Program-made: the position numbers and the translations under genes | Assembly: GCF_937958535.1 (NCBI RefSeq) | Contig: NZ_CALGNQ010000220.1 | Location: 1-17,908 of the forward strand | Reading direction: 5' to 3' | DNA length: 17,908 nt | Source: an uncultured Georgenia sp. | GTDB taxonomy: Bacteria; Actinomycetota; Actinomycetes; Actinomycetales; Actinomycetaceae | The notes under the pieces: model-generated | Database searches by the model: none | Seen by the model: only the letters and a program-made list of their open reading frames with translations | What the model was told of the DNA's origin: nothing | Shown: positions 7,039 to 14,617 of the stretch, one piece after another | How positions within the stretch are numbered: position 1 is the first letter of the stretch | Layout: every line of letters starts with the position of its first letter

Positions 7039-9027
7039 TCAGTGGTTGACGAAGCGGGGCGACTGGAAGGCTTCCATCAGCCACTCTCCGAAGCCCACTT
7101 TCCGGAGGTAGATCTCGGCAGGGTCCTCCGAGCTTCCGGTGACGCCCACGCGGCACATGGCCTCACCCCACGGATGGCCGCTGGTCGAGGTGCATTCCCC
7201 GACCTCCAGGGTCGCGCCCGCGTAGCTGTCGAACAGGAAGTCCGCGATCGACACCTGGGTGCTGAGCCTGCGAACTTCCTCCCGATCCTCCGCCGCCAGC
7301 GCAGTGATGAGTGCGGCGACGGTATCTGCCTCGTCGAGGAAGTCGATCTGCGCGAGCTGGACGGTGCCGTCCGCGAGGCCGATCCTCGCTACGGCGTCGG
7401 TCCGACCACAGCAGGCTCCGTCACCCGGCGCCACGAAGCCGACGATCTCGGCTTCGACCTGACCACCCACGATCCTGACGGAGCGCACGTGAGGTCGGTC
7501 CCGCTCGAAGTCACCCAGGTCGACGTGGCCGAGGTAGGAGGGGCCTTGCCCGTAGACGACGATTGCCTCAGGCCAGGGAACTCCGCCTCGGCTGCAGCTG
7601 AGCACCAGTGCAGCCTCGAGTGCGCCGTCGCCGTCGAGGTCGCCGTAGGCCACGCGGTCTGGGGGGATCGTCCCGTCGGGACGACTGATGCTCACATGGC
7701 CCTCACGGTCTGCGATGCCGGGCAAGGTGCCGTCGACCAGCGTTCCTGCGGGATGTTCACACAGGGAAGGAACCGGCGCGGCGAGCAGGGCCTCCTCGTC
7801 GAGCGGCTCGGCCTCAGCCTCGATCGTGATTCTCACCAGGCCATCGCCCGTCAGTTCGCCGATCAGACCACGGACGTGGCTCCAGAGCAGCCCCACACCC
7901 GTACCGAGGATGCCGAGCAGCACCCGCGTCCCCCGTTCAGCGAGCCACGAGAAGGTCGCCTGGCCCGCACTGTCGGAGACCAGCTGCTCCGCGCAGCCGA
8001 TCAGCGAGGACGCCAGCGCACCGAAGGTGGCGGCCTGCGGCGTGTCGGAGACCGCCTCCGCTGAGGTCAGCAGTCCTGCCATGCACTCCAGGTTTCCGAC
8101 GTCGTCCCACGGAAGGGCTGATACTCCCCAGACGCTCAGGGCGAGGTCGATGCCATAGATGAGCGACTCGACGAGGAGACTCGCAGGATGAGAGCGCGCT
8201 TCGGCGACCGTGAACGGTGCGGTGGGGGCAGTCGTCACCGTGGCGCTGCCGCCCGGGCTCGCGAGGCCGGTCGGGACGGGCTGTGGCATGAGCGCGAAGA
8301 GCGCGAGCGACGCCATGCTCCCGAGTGTGGGGCCGGGTACCGACGCCACACGTCCGGCGGGATCGGTGCGTACGGCGTAGGGGACTCCGGTCGCCGGCGT
8401 GACGCTCAGATGCAGGCCGTCGCCGTCGGACCAGACGCAGGGCCACACCACGCCGTCCGGGTCCGCCGATGCCACCCAGCGCCCCGATCCGGGCGTGGGC
8501 TCCGGACAGTCGGGTCGCGGGGTATGGAGTCCGAGGACGGTGTCGATGCCGCGGGAGACCTGCGACCACCACGCATCCACATCGACCTCGATCAGCGTGA
8601 AGATGCTCAGGTGGTCGACAGCTGCCGTCGGGAGTCCGTCGTCCGCCGTGACAGCGAACAGGTCGGCCCGATCGTCCTGCTCGGTCAGCACGGCGAGCGC
8701 ATCAGCCATCTGGCTGTCGGTGAACCGGAGAGTGATCGGTTCCGCCGGTTGCTTGCCGTCGCCCAGGATGACCTCGACCGTCGGGCCGGCGACGGACGCC
8801 AGGCCATGGAGGTCGGGCACGGCGGGGTCGGCGAGAACTGTCCCGCTCACCGTCGTCCCGACCTCCGCCACCCCGGCCCGTCCACTGACGGTCACGCCAT
8901 CGAGCTCCAGCTCGAAGCCATCCGAGCCGACCTCCGTCGTCGCCGACTCCGGTAGGTCCCGGTCGATGAGCGAGCAGCCACCGACGACGAGAGTCACGGT
9001 CAGCAGTGACGTGACAGCGCGCCTCAT
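7039..9027 (-). CDS. Large lipoprotein with FG-GAP-like DxDGDG loop, unknown function
   Basis: This gene encodes 662 aa. The ATG at 9025-9027 follows GGAGGG at good spacing. Residues 1-17 form a lipoprotein signal (MRRAV, then a hydrophobic run, then LVVGG) with Cys18 as lipidation site, so the mature protein should sit on the outer face of the membrane. Residues about 30-200 are acidic and beta-rich. About 366-385 is a hydrophobic stretch (VLLGILGTGVGLLW) that could be a second membrane contact. GDLDGDGALEAALVL at 462-476 carries Asp463, Asp465 and Asp467 in the calcium-loop pattern seen in FG-GAP/VCBS repeats. Several cysteines in the outer part could form disulfides. I do not recognise the family. 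Base composition is visibly lower in G+C than its neighbours, with more A/T-ending codons, suggesting transfer. The CREST-like gene lies 81 bp upstream on the same strand. Confidence 0.8.
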   Translation of the reverse strand: MRRAVTSLLTVTLVVGGCSLIDRDLPESATTEVGSDGFELELDGVTVSGRAGVAEVGTTVSGTVLADPAVPDLHGLASVAGPTVEVILGDGKQPAEPITLRFTDSQMADALAVLTEQDDRADLFAVTADDGLPTAAVDHLSIFTLIEVDVDAWWSQVSRGIDTVLGLHTPRPDCPEPTPGSGRWVASADPDGVVWPCVWSDGDGLHLSVTPATGVPYAVRTDPAGRVASVPGPTLGSMASLALFALMPQPVPTGLASPGGSATVTTAPTAPFTVAEARSHPASLLVESLIYGIDLALSVWGVSALPWDDVGNLECMAGLLTSAEAVSDTPQAATFGALASSLIGCAEQLVSDSAGQATFSWLAERGTRVLLGILGTGVGLLWSHVRGLIGELTGDGLVRITIEAEAEPLDEEALLAAPVPSLCEHPAGTLVDGTLPGIADREGHVSISRPDGTIPPDRVAYGDLDGDGALEAALVLSCSRGGVPWPEAIVVYGQGPSYLGHVDLGDFERDRPHVRSVRIVGGQVEAEIVGFVAPGDGACCGRTDAVARIGLADGTVQLAQIDFLDEADTVAALITALAAEDREEVRRLSTQVSIADFLFDSYAGATLEVGECTSTSGHPWGEAMCRVGVTGSSEDPAEIYLRKVGFGEWLMEAFQSPRFVNH

Positions 9028-9108
9028 CCCGGCTCCCTCCGTCACCCGGATCATGGCACGGTGCCCGACGTCCGATGCACGTTTCCACGCACGCACGTGC
9101 TCAGCGGC

Positions 9109-9795
9109 TCATCGCGTCCGGTTCCGGTCTCCATGCCAGAGGACCGACCGCCCGAGTGCCGGCGCCAGCACCACCAGCGCGCTCGCGGCGAGGACGTGCC
9201 AAACGCTGTGGCCGTCCCAGAGCGAGCCCGGGACGCACAGCGGACCGTCCGCGCGGGAGAGCCCGCCCACCGCACCACCCACCGCGAGGAGGGCCGTCGC
9301 CGCCAGCGTCCGCACCCGCGTCGCCGGGACCGCGCGGGCGCGCAGCAGGCTGAGCACCACCGCCGCGGCCGCCACCCCGACCTGGGCGAGGTCACCGGCC
9401 CGCGGAGCGAGGACGATGACGGGTAGCAGTGCCACCGTCGGCACCGCCCACCACCACCACACCCGCCGGCGCCCCCACAGCCCGGCTGCGGCGTCGGCCG
9501 CGACGAAGGTGAGGGTGGCGAGGAGCGGGAGGTCGTGCACCGGGTCCTGCCACGGCGGGCGTGGGCCGTGCTGGACCACCGAGCCGACGCCGATCCCCGC
9601 GACGAGCAGGGCGTACCCGGTGAGGGACCCGACGTCGTGCCGGCGGCGGCGTGCGCGGGCCGCGACGACCACGCCGGCGACGACGAACGCCAGGCTCGTC
9701 ACCGCGGCCACCGGCTCGACGAGCGGCCCCCACGGCTCCGACGGGCAGCCCGGTCCGGTGAGGCCGGCCTGCGTCACCACCCGGCTCGCGCCCAT
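9109..9795 (-). CDS. Membrane protein with CREST (alkaline ceramidase-like) motifs
   Basis: This gene encodes 228 aa with six to seven hydrophobic segments (about 26-46, 58-75, 88-106, 112-131, 137-152, 163-180 and 197-215). The conserved polar residues match the CREST superfamily of membrane metal hydrolases (alkaline ceramidases, PAQR, Per1): Glu27 and Ser34 in the first helix (EPVAAVTS), Ser72 and His76 (GVGSVVQHG), Asp88 (HDLPLL), and His196 and His200 (DGHSVWHVLAASAL). Cys17 and Cys187 could form a disulfide. In known members the three His and one Asp hold zinc and cleave an amide in a lipid; that activity here is inferred. The ATG at 9793-9795 was chosen over the open extension to 9897 because TATGGT (complement of 9802-9807) lies 6 bases upstream with no ribosome binding site. 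It may be co-transcribed with the downstream lipoprotein. Confidence 0.75.
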   Translation of the reverse strand: MGASRVVTQAGLTGPGCPSEPWGPLVEPVAAVTSLAFVVAGVVVAARARRRRHDVGSLTGYALLVAGIGVGSVVQHGPRPPWQDPVHDLPLLATLTFVAADAAAGLWGRRRVWWWWAVPTVALLPVIVLAPRAGDLAQVGVAAAAVVLSLLRARAVPATRVRTLAATALLAVGGAVGGLSRADGPLCVPGSLWDGHSVWHVLAASALVVLAPALGRSVLWHGDRNRTR

Positions 9796-9801
9796 GGACC
9801 G

Positions 9802-9807
9802 ACCATA
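9802..9807 (-). promoter_or_regulatory. -10 element of the CREST-like gene
   Basis: Reads TATGGT on the minus strand, 6 bases before the ATG at 9795, with no Shine-Dalgarno sequence. This is the spacing expected for a leaderless mRNA. Confidence 0.5.
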
Positions 9808-9915
9808 GGCGCGTGCCGCCGCCAGGCCCCACGGTTCTCGCGGGCGCGCGTCCCGAGCCCGCCGGCCCCCGGCGGCGCCGCCCGGCCCCACCGGCACGGT
9901 GAGATCGCTTTCATC

Positions 9916-9968
9916 TTCACGGGGCCTTCACCCACTCTCATGGCACTCTCACACGAGCGGCCTATGCT
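9916..9968 (+). promoter_or_regulatory. murA promoter with four TCA direct repeats and a -10 element
   Basis: TTCAC at 9916, TTCAC at 9927, CTCAT at 9937 and CTCAC at 9948 repeat at 11, 10 and 11 bp, one helical turn apart; 9933-9940 and 9944-9951 are identical (CACTCTCA). A -10 TATGCT follows at 9963-9968, and no -35 box is evident. Direct repeats of 11 bp abutting the -10 are the layout used by PhoB/PhoP-type activators, whose Streptomyces box contains TTCAC. Regulator identity is inferred. Confidence 0.5.
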
Positions 9969-10012
9969 GGATCGGCCGGGCCACGGGGGTCCGACGTGGC
10001 AAAGAGGTGGGT

Positions 10013-11368
10013 ATGAGCGCAGTACTGCAGGTCAACGGTGGTGCACCGCTGAGGGGCGAGATCCACGTCCGTGGTGCCAAGAACTTCGTCTCCAAGGCCA
10101 TGGTCGCCGCCCTGCTGGGCGAGGAACCCTCCGAGTTGCGCAACGTCCCGCAGATCAAGGACGTCGAGGTCGTCTCCGGCCTGCTGAGCCTCCACGGCGT
10201 CAAGGTCGACTACGACGTCGAGGCCGGTGTCATCCGCCTGGACTCCAGCGACGTCGAGAAGGCCCACGTCGCCGACATCGACGCCCACGCCGGCTCCAGC
10301 CGCATCCCGATCCTCTTCTGCGGCCCGCTGCTGCACCGGCTCGGGGAGGCCTTCATCCCCGACCTCGGCGGCTGCCGCATCGGTGACCGTCCGATCGACT
10401 TCCACCTGGCGATCCTGCGTGAGTTCGGCGCCATCGTCGACAAGCGCCCGCAGGGGATCCACATCACCGCCCCGCGCGGCCTCACCGGCGCCAAGGTGCG
10501 CCTGCCCTACCCGAGCGTCGGCGCCACCGAGCAGCTCCTCCTCACCGCCGTGCGGGCCAAGGGCAAGACCGAGCTGAGCAACGCCGCCATCGAGCCGGAG
10601 ATCACGGCGCTCATCGCCTTCCTCCAGCGGATGGGCGCGATCATCTCGGTGGACACCGACCGGGTCATCCGCGTCGAGGGCGTCGACCACCTCGGCGGGG
10701 CGAAGTACACCGCGCTCACCGACCGCATCGAGGCCGGCTCGTGGGCCTGCGCCGCCCTGGCCACCGGCGGTGACATCGTCGTCCGCGGCGCCGACCAGCA
10801 CGACATGATGGCCTTCCTCAACACCTACCGGAAGGTCGGCGGCGACTTCGAGGTCTTCGACGACGGCATCCGCTTCTGGCACCCCGGCAGCGACCTGCGC
10901 TCCATCGTCCTGGAGACCGACGTCCACCCCGGCTTCATGACCGACTGGCAGCAGCCGCTCGTCGTCGCGCTCACCCAGGCCACGGGACTGTCGATCGTCC
11001 ACGAGACGGTCTACGAGAACCGGTTCGGGTTCACCGAGGCGCTGCGCGGCATGGGCGCCCAGATCCAGGTGTACCGCGACTGCCTCGGCGGGTCGCCCTG
11101 CCGGTTCGGGCACCGCAACTTCTACCACTCCGCCGTCGTCTCGGGCCCCACCCCGCTGCGCGCCGCGGACATCGTCGTCCCCGACCTGCGGGGCGGGTTC
11201 TCCCACCTCATCGCGGCGCTCGCCGCCGAGGGGACCTCGCGGGTCAGCGGCGTGGACATCATCTACCGCGGCTACGAGGACTTCATGGGCAAGCTCCGTG
11301 CGCTCGGCGCGGACGTCGAGCCCATCACAGACCGCGGCATGACAAACGTCATCGCGCAGGCCGGGTGA
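10013..11368 (+). CDS. murA: UDP-N-acetylglucosamine 1-carboxyvinyltransferase (MurA)
   Basis: This gene encodes a 451-aa cytoplasmic enzyme that transfers enolpyruvate from PEP to UDP-GlcNAc, the first committed step of peptidoglycan synthesis. It has the EPSP-synthase fold of two inverse barrels. Key residues are Lys23-Asn24 (GAKN), the PEP-reactive Cys121 (DLGGCRIGDRPIDFH, so fosfomycin sensitivity is expected), the acid in HPGFMTDWQQPL, and the arginine in VPDLRGGFSHLIAAL. It is about 30 residues longer than E. coli MurA, as I recall for the actinobacterial form with N-terminus LQVNGGAPLRGEIHVRGAKN. The ATG at 10013 follows GAGGTGG. It stands alone, with its own promoter and a 3' hairpin. 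Confidence 0.97.
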   Translation: MSAVLQVNGGAPLRGEIHVRGAKNFVSKAMVAALLGEEPSELRNVPQIKDVEVVSGLLSLHGVKVDYDVEAGVIRLDSSDVEKAHVADIDAHAGSSRIPILFCGPLLHRLGEAFIPDLGGCRIGDRPIDFHLAILREFGAIVDKRPQGIHITAPRGLTGAKVRLPYPSVGATEQLLLTAVRAKGKTELSNAAIEPEITALIAFLQRMGAIISVDTDRVIRVEGVDHLGGAKYTALTDRIEAGSWACAALATGGDIVVRGADQHDMMAFLNTYRKVGGDFEVFDDGIRFWHPGSDLRSIVLETDVHPGFMTDWQQPLVVALTQATGLSIVHETVYENRFGFTEALRGMGAQIQVYRDCLGGSPCRFGHRNFYHSAVVSGPTPLRAADIVVPDLRGGFSHLIAALAAEGTSRVSGVDIIYRGYEDFMGKLRALGADVEPITDRGMTNVIAQAG

Positions 11369-11387
11369 GCGCCATGTGAAGCGGTGA

Positions 11388-11411
11388 CCGCGCGCACTGC
11401 CGTGCGCGCGG
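11388..11411 (+). terminator. Hairpin after murA
   Basis: CCGCGCGCAC (11388-11397), loop TGCC, GTGCGCGCGG (11402-11411): a perfect 10-bp stem 19 bp after the murA stop and before the ABC gene. There is no T-tract. Confidence 0.65.
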
Positions 11412-11432
11412 GTCCGGGGCGAAGGTGGAGAC

Positions 11433-12410
11433 ATGACCACCACCGACACCAGCTCCGTCATCACCGTCCGCGGGCTGCACCGCCGCTACGGCTCCGGCCC
11501 GACCGCCTTCACCGCCGTGCGCGGGGTCGACCTCGACGTCCGCCGCGGCGAGCTGTTCGCCCTGCTCGGCACGAACGGCGCCGGGAAGACCTCGCTGCTC
11601 GAGGTCGTCGAGGGCATCGCCCCACCCACCGCCGGCACCGTCCGGGTGCTCGGCAGCGACCCGTACCGCGAGCGGCACCGCGTGCGCCCGCGCACCGGGA
11701 TCATGCTGCAGGAGGCCGGGTTCGCCTCCGACCTCACCACCGTGGAGACGGCGCGCATGTGGCACGGCACCCTCGGGGCGCCGATGCCCGCGGAGGCTGC
11801 GCTCGACCTCGTGGGGCTGAGCGGCCGCGCCCGTGTGCCGGTCACGTCGCTCTCCGGCGGTGAGCGCCGCCGCCTCGACCTCGCACTCGCGCTCATGGGC
11901 CGCCCCGAGGTCCTGTTCCTCGACGAGCCGACCACCGGCCTGGACCCGCAGTCGCGCCGCGACGCCTGGGACCTCGTCCGCCACCTCCTCGAGGAGGGGG
12001 TGACCGTGGTCCTGACCACCCACTACCTGGAGGAGGCCGAGGAGCTCGCCGACCGGCTCGCCATCATGCACGGCGGTGAGATCGTCCGCTCCGGCACCGT
12101 CGAGCAGATCGTCGCCGGGGAGCCGGCCCGCATCCGCTACCGGACCACCTCCGGCGACCTCGCCGACCCGCGCACGCTCCACGGCCTGCCCGGGCTCCTG
12201 GGCGCGCGGCGCAGCCGCACCGGGCTCGTCGAGCTCGAGTCCCGCGACCTGCAGGTCACGCTCTCCGCACTCCTCGAGCGCGCCAACACGGCCGGTGAGG
12301 TGCTGACCAACCTCGAGGCGAGCCACGCCTCCCTCGAGCGCGCCTTCCTCACCATCGCCCAGCAGGAGGACGACGACGTCGCCGCCCTCGCCGCCCCCGT
12401 CGCCGCCTGA
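11433..12410 (+). CDS. ABC-2-type transporter, ATP-binding protein
   Basis: This gene encodes 325 aa. The nucleotide-binding domain covers residues about 9-235: Walker A GTNGAGKT at 46-53, Q-loop Gln93, signature LSGGER at 140-145, Walker B VLFLDEP at 160-166 and switch His197 (TTHYLEEAEELADRL). The C-terminal 90 residues are the extension common to DrrA/CcmA-like exporters. It energises the permease encoded 32 bp downstream. Substrates of this class include antibiotics and lipids; none can be assigned here. The ATG at 11433 follows AAGGTGGA. The frame ends DDDVAALAAPVAA. A DesK/DesR-like pair downstream suggests that expression is induced by a membrane or drug stress. Confidence 0.93.
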   Translation: MTTTDTSSVITVRGLHRRYGSGPTAFTAVRGVDLDVRRGELFALLGTNGAGKTSLLEVVEGIAPPTAGTVRVLGSDPYRERHRVRPRTGIMLQEAGFASDLTTVETARMWHGTLGAPMPAEAALDLVGLSGRARVPVTSLSGGERRRLDLALALMGRPEVLFLDEPTTGLDPQSRRDAWDLVRHLLEEGVTVVLTTHYLEEAEELADRLAIMHGGEIVRSGTVEQIVAGEPARIRYRTTSGDLADPRTLHGLPGLLGARRSRTGLVELESRDLQVTLSALLERANTAGEVLTNLEASHASLERAFLTIAQQEDDDVAALAAPVAA

Positions 12411-12442
12411 CCAGCCCCGCCGCGTACCGAAGGGACCAGACC

Positions 12443-13279
12443 ATGACCACCGTGACCGCCCACGGCCCGCTCGCCCCGGCCACCGCCACCGCCCCGCGCG
12501 CCGGCCGCCTCGACCGCGTCCTCGCCCTCGTCAAGGCCGAGGTGCTCCTGCTCGTCCGCAACCGCACCACCCTGTTCAATGCCGTCGCCCTGGCCCCGCT
12601 CATGGTGGTGTTCCTCAGCACCGTGGGCATGGTGCCCGAGGGCGCCGACTCCGCGGTCGCCGGGCTGCTCCTCACCGCGCTCGTCGCGCTCGCGCTGCTC
12701 TTCGTCGTCTACTACAACCTCACGACGACGCTCGTCGCCCGCCGGGAGGAGCTCGTGCTCAAGCGGCTGCTCACCGGTGACGTCTCCCGCGCGGAGATCG
12801 TCCTCGCGTGCGCCACGCCGGCCGTCCTCGTCGTCCTCGCCCAGATCGTCCTCGGCGTCGCGGCGACGGCGGTGTGGTTCGAGCTCCCGACCGTCCAGAA
12901 CCCGCTCTGGATCGTGCTCGCGGTGGCAGGTGGGACCATCCTGTTCGCCCTGCTCGCGGCGGCGTCCTCCGGCTTCACCCGCACCGTCGAGGCGGCCCAG
13001 CTGAGCACGCTGCCGGTGCTCATGGTGGCGACGGCGCTGTCCGGGCTGGCCCTGCCGCTGCACCTCATGCCCGGCGCCGTCGAGCAGGTCGCCCAGTGGA
13101 GCCCGCTCTACCCGGTCGTCGCCCTGCTCCAGCACGGCTTCGGCGCCGTCGCCCCGGACGGCACCGTGGCCTCCGGCGCGCTGGGTGACGTCGCGCAGCC
13201 GGTCGCCGCCATGGCGGTGTGGATCGCCCTCGGCGTCCTGGCCGCCACGCGGTGGATGCGCTGGGAGCCACGCCGCTGA
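12443..13279 (+). CDS. ABC-2-type transporter permease
   Basis: This gene encodes 278 aa with about six transmembrane helices (roughly residues 45-62, 70-90, 115-142, 150-172, 185-207 and 250-268). The cytoplasmic loop after helix 2 carries TTTLVARREELVLKRLLTGDVSRAEI, the coupling segment typical of DrrB-like ABC-2 permeases. The sixth segment is followed by a short basic tail (RWMRWEPRR). It pairs with the ATPase upstream to form an efflux transporter, probably two ATPases and two permeases. The ATG at 12443 follows GAAGGGA. A long hairpin directly after the stop separates it from the sensor kinase, so the two-component genes may have a separate promoter or depend on read-through. Confidence 0.92.
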   Translation: MTTVTAHGPLAPATATAPRAGRLDRVLALVKAEVLLLVRNRTTLFNAVALAPLMVVFLSTVGMVPEGADSAVAGLLLTALVALALLFVVYYNLTTTLVARREELVLKRLLTGDVSRAEIVLACATPAVLVVLAQIVLGVAATAVWFELPTVQNPLWIVLAVAGGTILFALLAAASSGFTRTVEAAQLSTLPVLMVATALSGLALPLHLMPGAVEQVAQWSPLYPVVALLQHGFGAVAPDGTVASGALGDVAQPVAAMAVWIALGVLAATRWMRWEPRR

Positions 13280-13286
13280 GACCGGC

Positions 13287-13326
13287 CGCTACCGGTCCCG
13301 TCGCCCCGGCGGCGGGACCGGTAGCG
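13287..13326 (+). terminator. Long hairpin after the ABC permease
   Basis: Positions 13287-13305 pair with 13308-13326 with one G-T wobble (13301/13312), giving a stem of about 18 bp after allowing a 4-base loop. It begins 8 bp past the permease stop. No T-tract follows. The right arm contains TAGCGT (13322-13327), which could be a weak -10 for the kinase gene. Confidence 0.75.
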
Positions 13327-13363
13327 TCGTGGCGGACCGTCCGGGCGAGGGAGGATGTCGGAC

Positions 13364-14617
13364 ATGGCGGGCATGTTGGACCTGTGGCGCCGGCGCTCGG
13401 ACCCCGAGCGGGTCGAGGCCTACACGCGGTGGACCCTCTACATCCTCCTCGGGTTCATCCCCCTCATGGCGCTCGTCATGGTGGCGCCGGTGACCGTCGA
13501 CCTCGACGGCCCGCGCGTGGGGATCGCCACCTACGTCGTGCTCATGGTCGCCCAGGTGGCCCTCGCCATCGTCGTCACCCGCGACGGCATCACCGCCTAC
13601 CGCGACGGGACGCCGCTGCCCCGCCGCCGGGTGGTGCTGCTGCTCTCGCTGACGGCGGCCGCCGTGGTGAGCGCGTTCCTCTTCCTCCCGGCCGGGCGGG
13701 AGATGGTGTGGGAGGGGCGCAGCCCGGCCGTCTTCCTCCTGCTCGCCGCGGCGATCTGGGCGCTGACCCTGGTGGTCCGGCCGCGGGTGTTCATGCCGCT
13801 CGCCCTCGTCGCCGGGGTCGTCAGCGCCCTCGTCGGGCTCCCCACGACACCCTGGCCCTACGTCGTGGCGAGCGCGATCACGTACTGCTTCATCATGGGC
13901 ACCATCGCCCCGAGCTTCCGGATCTCGGTGTGGCTGCTCGGCGTCGTGTGGGAGCAGCACCGCACCCGCCAGCTCCACGCCCGCCTCGCCGTCGCCGAGG
14001 AGCGGCTGCGCTTCTCCCGCGACCTGCACGACGTGCTGGGCCGCGCGCTGTCCGCCATCGCGCTGAAGAGCGAGCTCGGCGCGGAGTTGGCCCGCCGCGG
14101 GCAGACCGACTCCGCGGCGGAGCAGATGCTCGAGGTGCGCGAGCTGGCCAACGACTCCCTGCGTGAGGTGCGCGCCGTCGTCGCCGGCTACCGGCAGGCC
14201 GACCTCGAGACGGAGATCGCCGGGGCGCGGTCCATGCTCCGGTCGGCCGGGGTGCGCACCCGGCTCGTCGGTGAGGGCACCCAGCTTCCGCCGCACGTCC
14301 AGTCCGCGCTCGCCTGGGTGGTGCGCGAGGGGGCGACGAACGTCGTGCGGCACGCCCGGGCGACGAGCTGCGCCATCGACCTCGCCGTCGTCGGGCAGCA
14401 CGCCCGCCTCACCATCGTCAACGACGGCGCCACGGCGGCGCCGTCGTCGGGCTCGGGCCTCGTCGGGCTCTCCGAGCGGCTCGCCCGGCTCGGCGGCACA
14501 CTGGCCACCGAGCTCCGCGACGGCACCTTCACCCTCCGTGCCGAGGTGCCGCTCCAGCCCGAACGCGACACCGTGCAACCCGCAGCACCCGCCGTTGGGA
14601 GGATGGAGTCACCATGA
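13364..14617 (+). CDS. DesK/NarX-type sensor histidine kinase
   Basis: This gene encodes 417 aa. The ATG at 13364 lies 9 bases after GAGGGAGG; the in-frame ATG at 13355 touches that site and is unlikely. About five or six membrane helices fill residues 22-195. A short linker coiled coil (about 196-215) leads to a HisKA_3 dimerisation domain, where RDLHDVLGRALSAIALKSELG puts the phosphorylated His at 222. The HATPase domain (about 305-405) has an N-box REGATNVVRHA (Asn326) and a G-box GSGLVGLSERL (363-373). No extracellular sensor domain is seen, so the signal is probably sensed in the membrane. Its stop overlaps the regulator start by 4 bp (ATGA). The adjacent exporter is the likely target. 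Confidence 0.93.
   Translation: MAGMLDLWRRRSDPERVEAYTRWTLYILLGFIPLMALVMVAPVTVDLDGPRVGIATYVVLMVAQVALAIVVTRDGITAYRDGTPLPRRRVVLLLSLTAAAVVSAFLFLPAGREMVWEGRSPAVFLLLAAAIWALTLVVRPRVFMPLALVAGVVSALVGLPTTPWPYVVASAITYCFIMGTIAPSFRISVWLLGVVWEQHRTRQLHARLAVAEERLRFSRDLHDVLGRALSAIALKSELGAELARRGQTDSAAEQMLEVRELANDSLREVRAVVAGYRQADLETEIAGARSMLRSAGVRTRLVGEGTQLPPHVQSALAWVVREGATNVVRHARATSCAIDLAVVGQHARLTIVNDGATAAPSSGSGLVGLSERLARLGGTLATELRDGTFTLRAEVPLQPERDTVQPAAPAVGRMESP

Noticed and set aside
9796..9897. Upstream extension of the CREST-like protein to an ATG at 9897
   Set aside because: The extra 34 residues are Gly/Arg/Pro-rich and soluble, whereas a -10 element lies within this stretch just before the ATG at 9795.
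13355..13363. Alternative kinase start at ATG 13355
   Set aside because: The AGGGAGG ribosome binding site ends at 13354 and directly touches this ATG. The ATG at 13364 has normal spacing.
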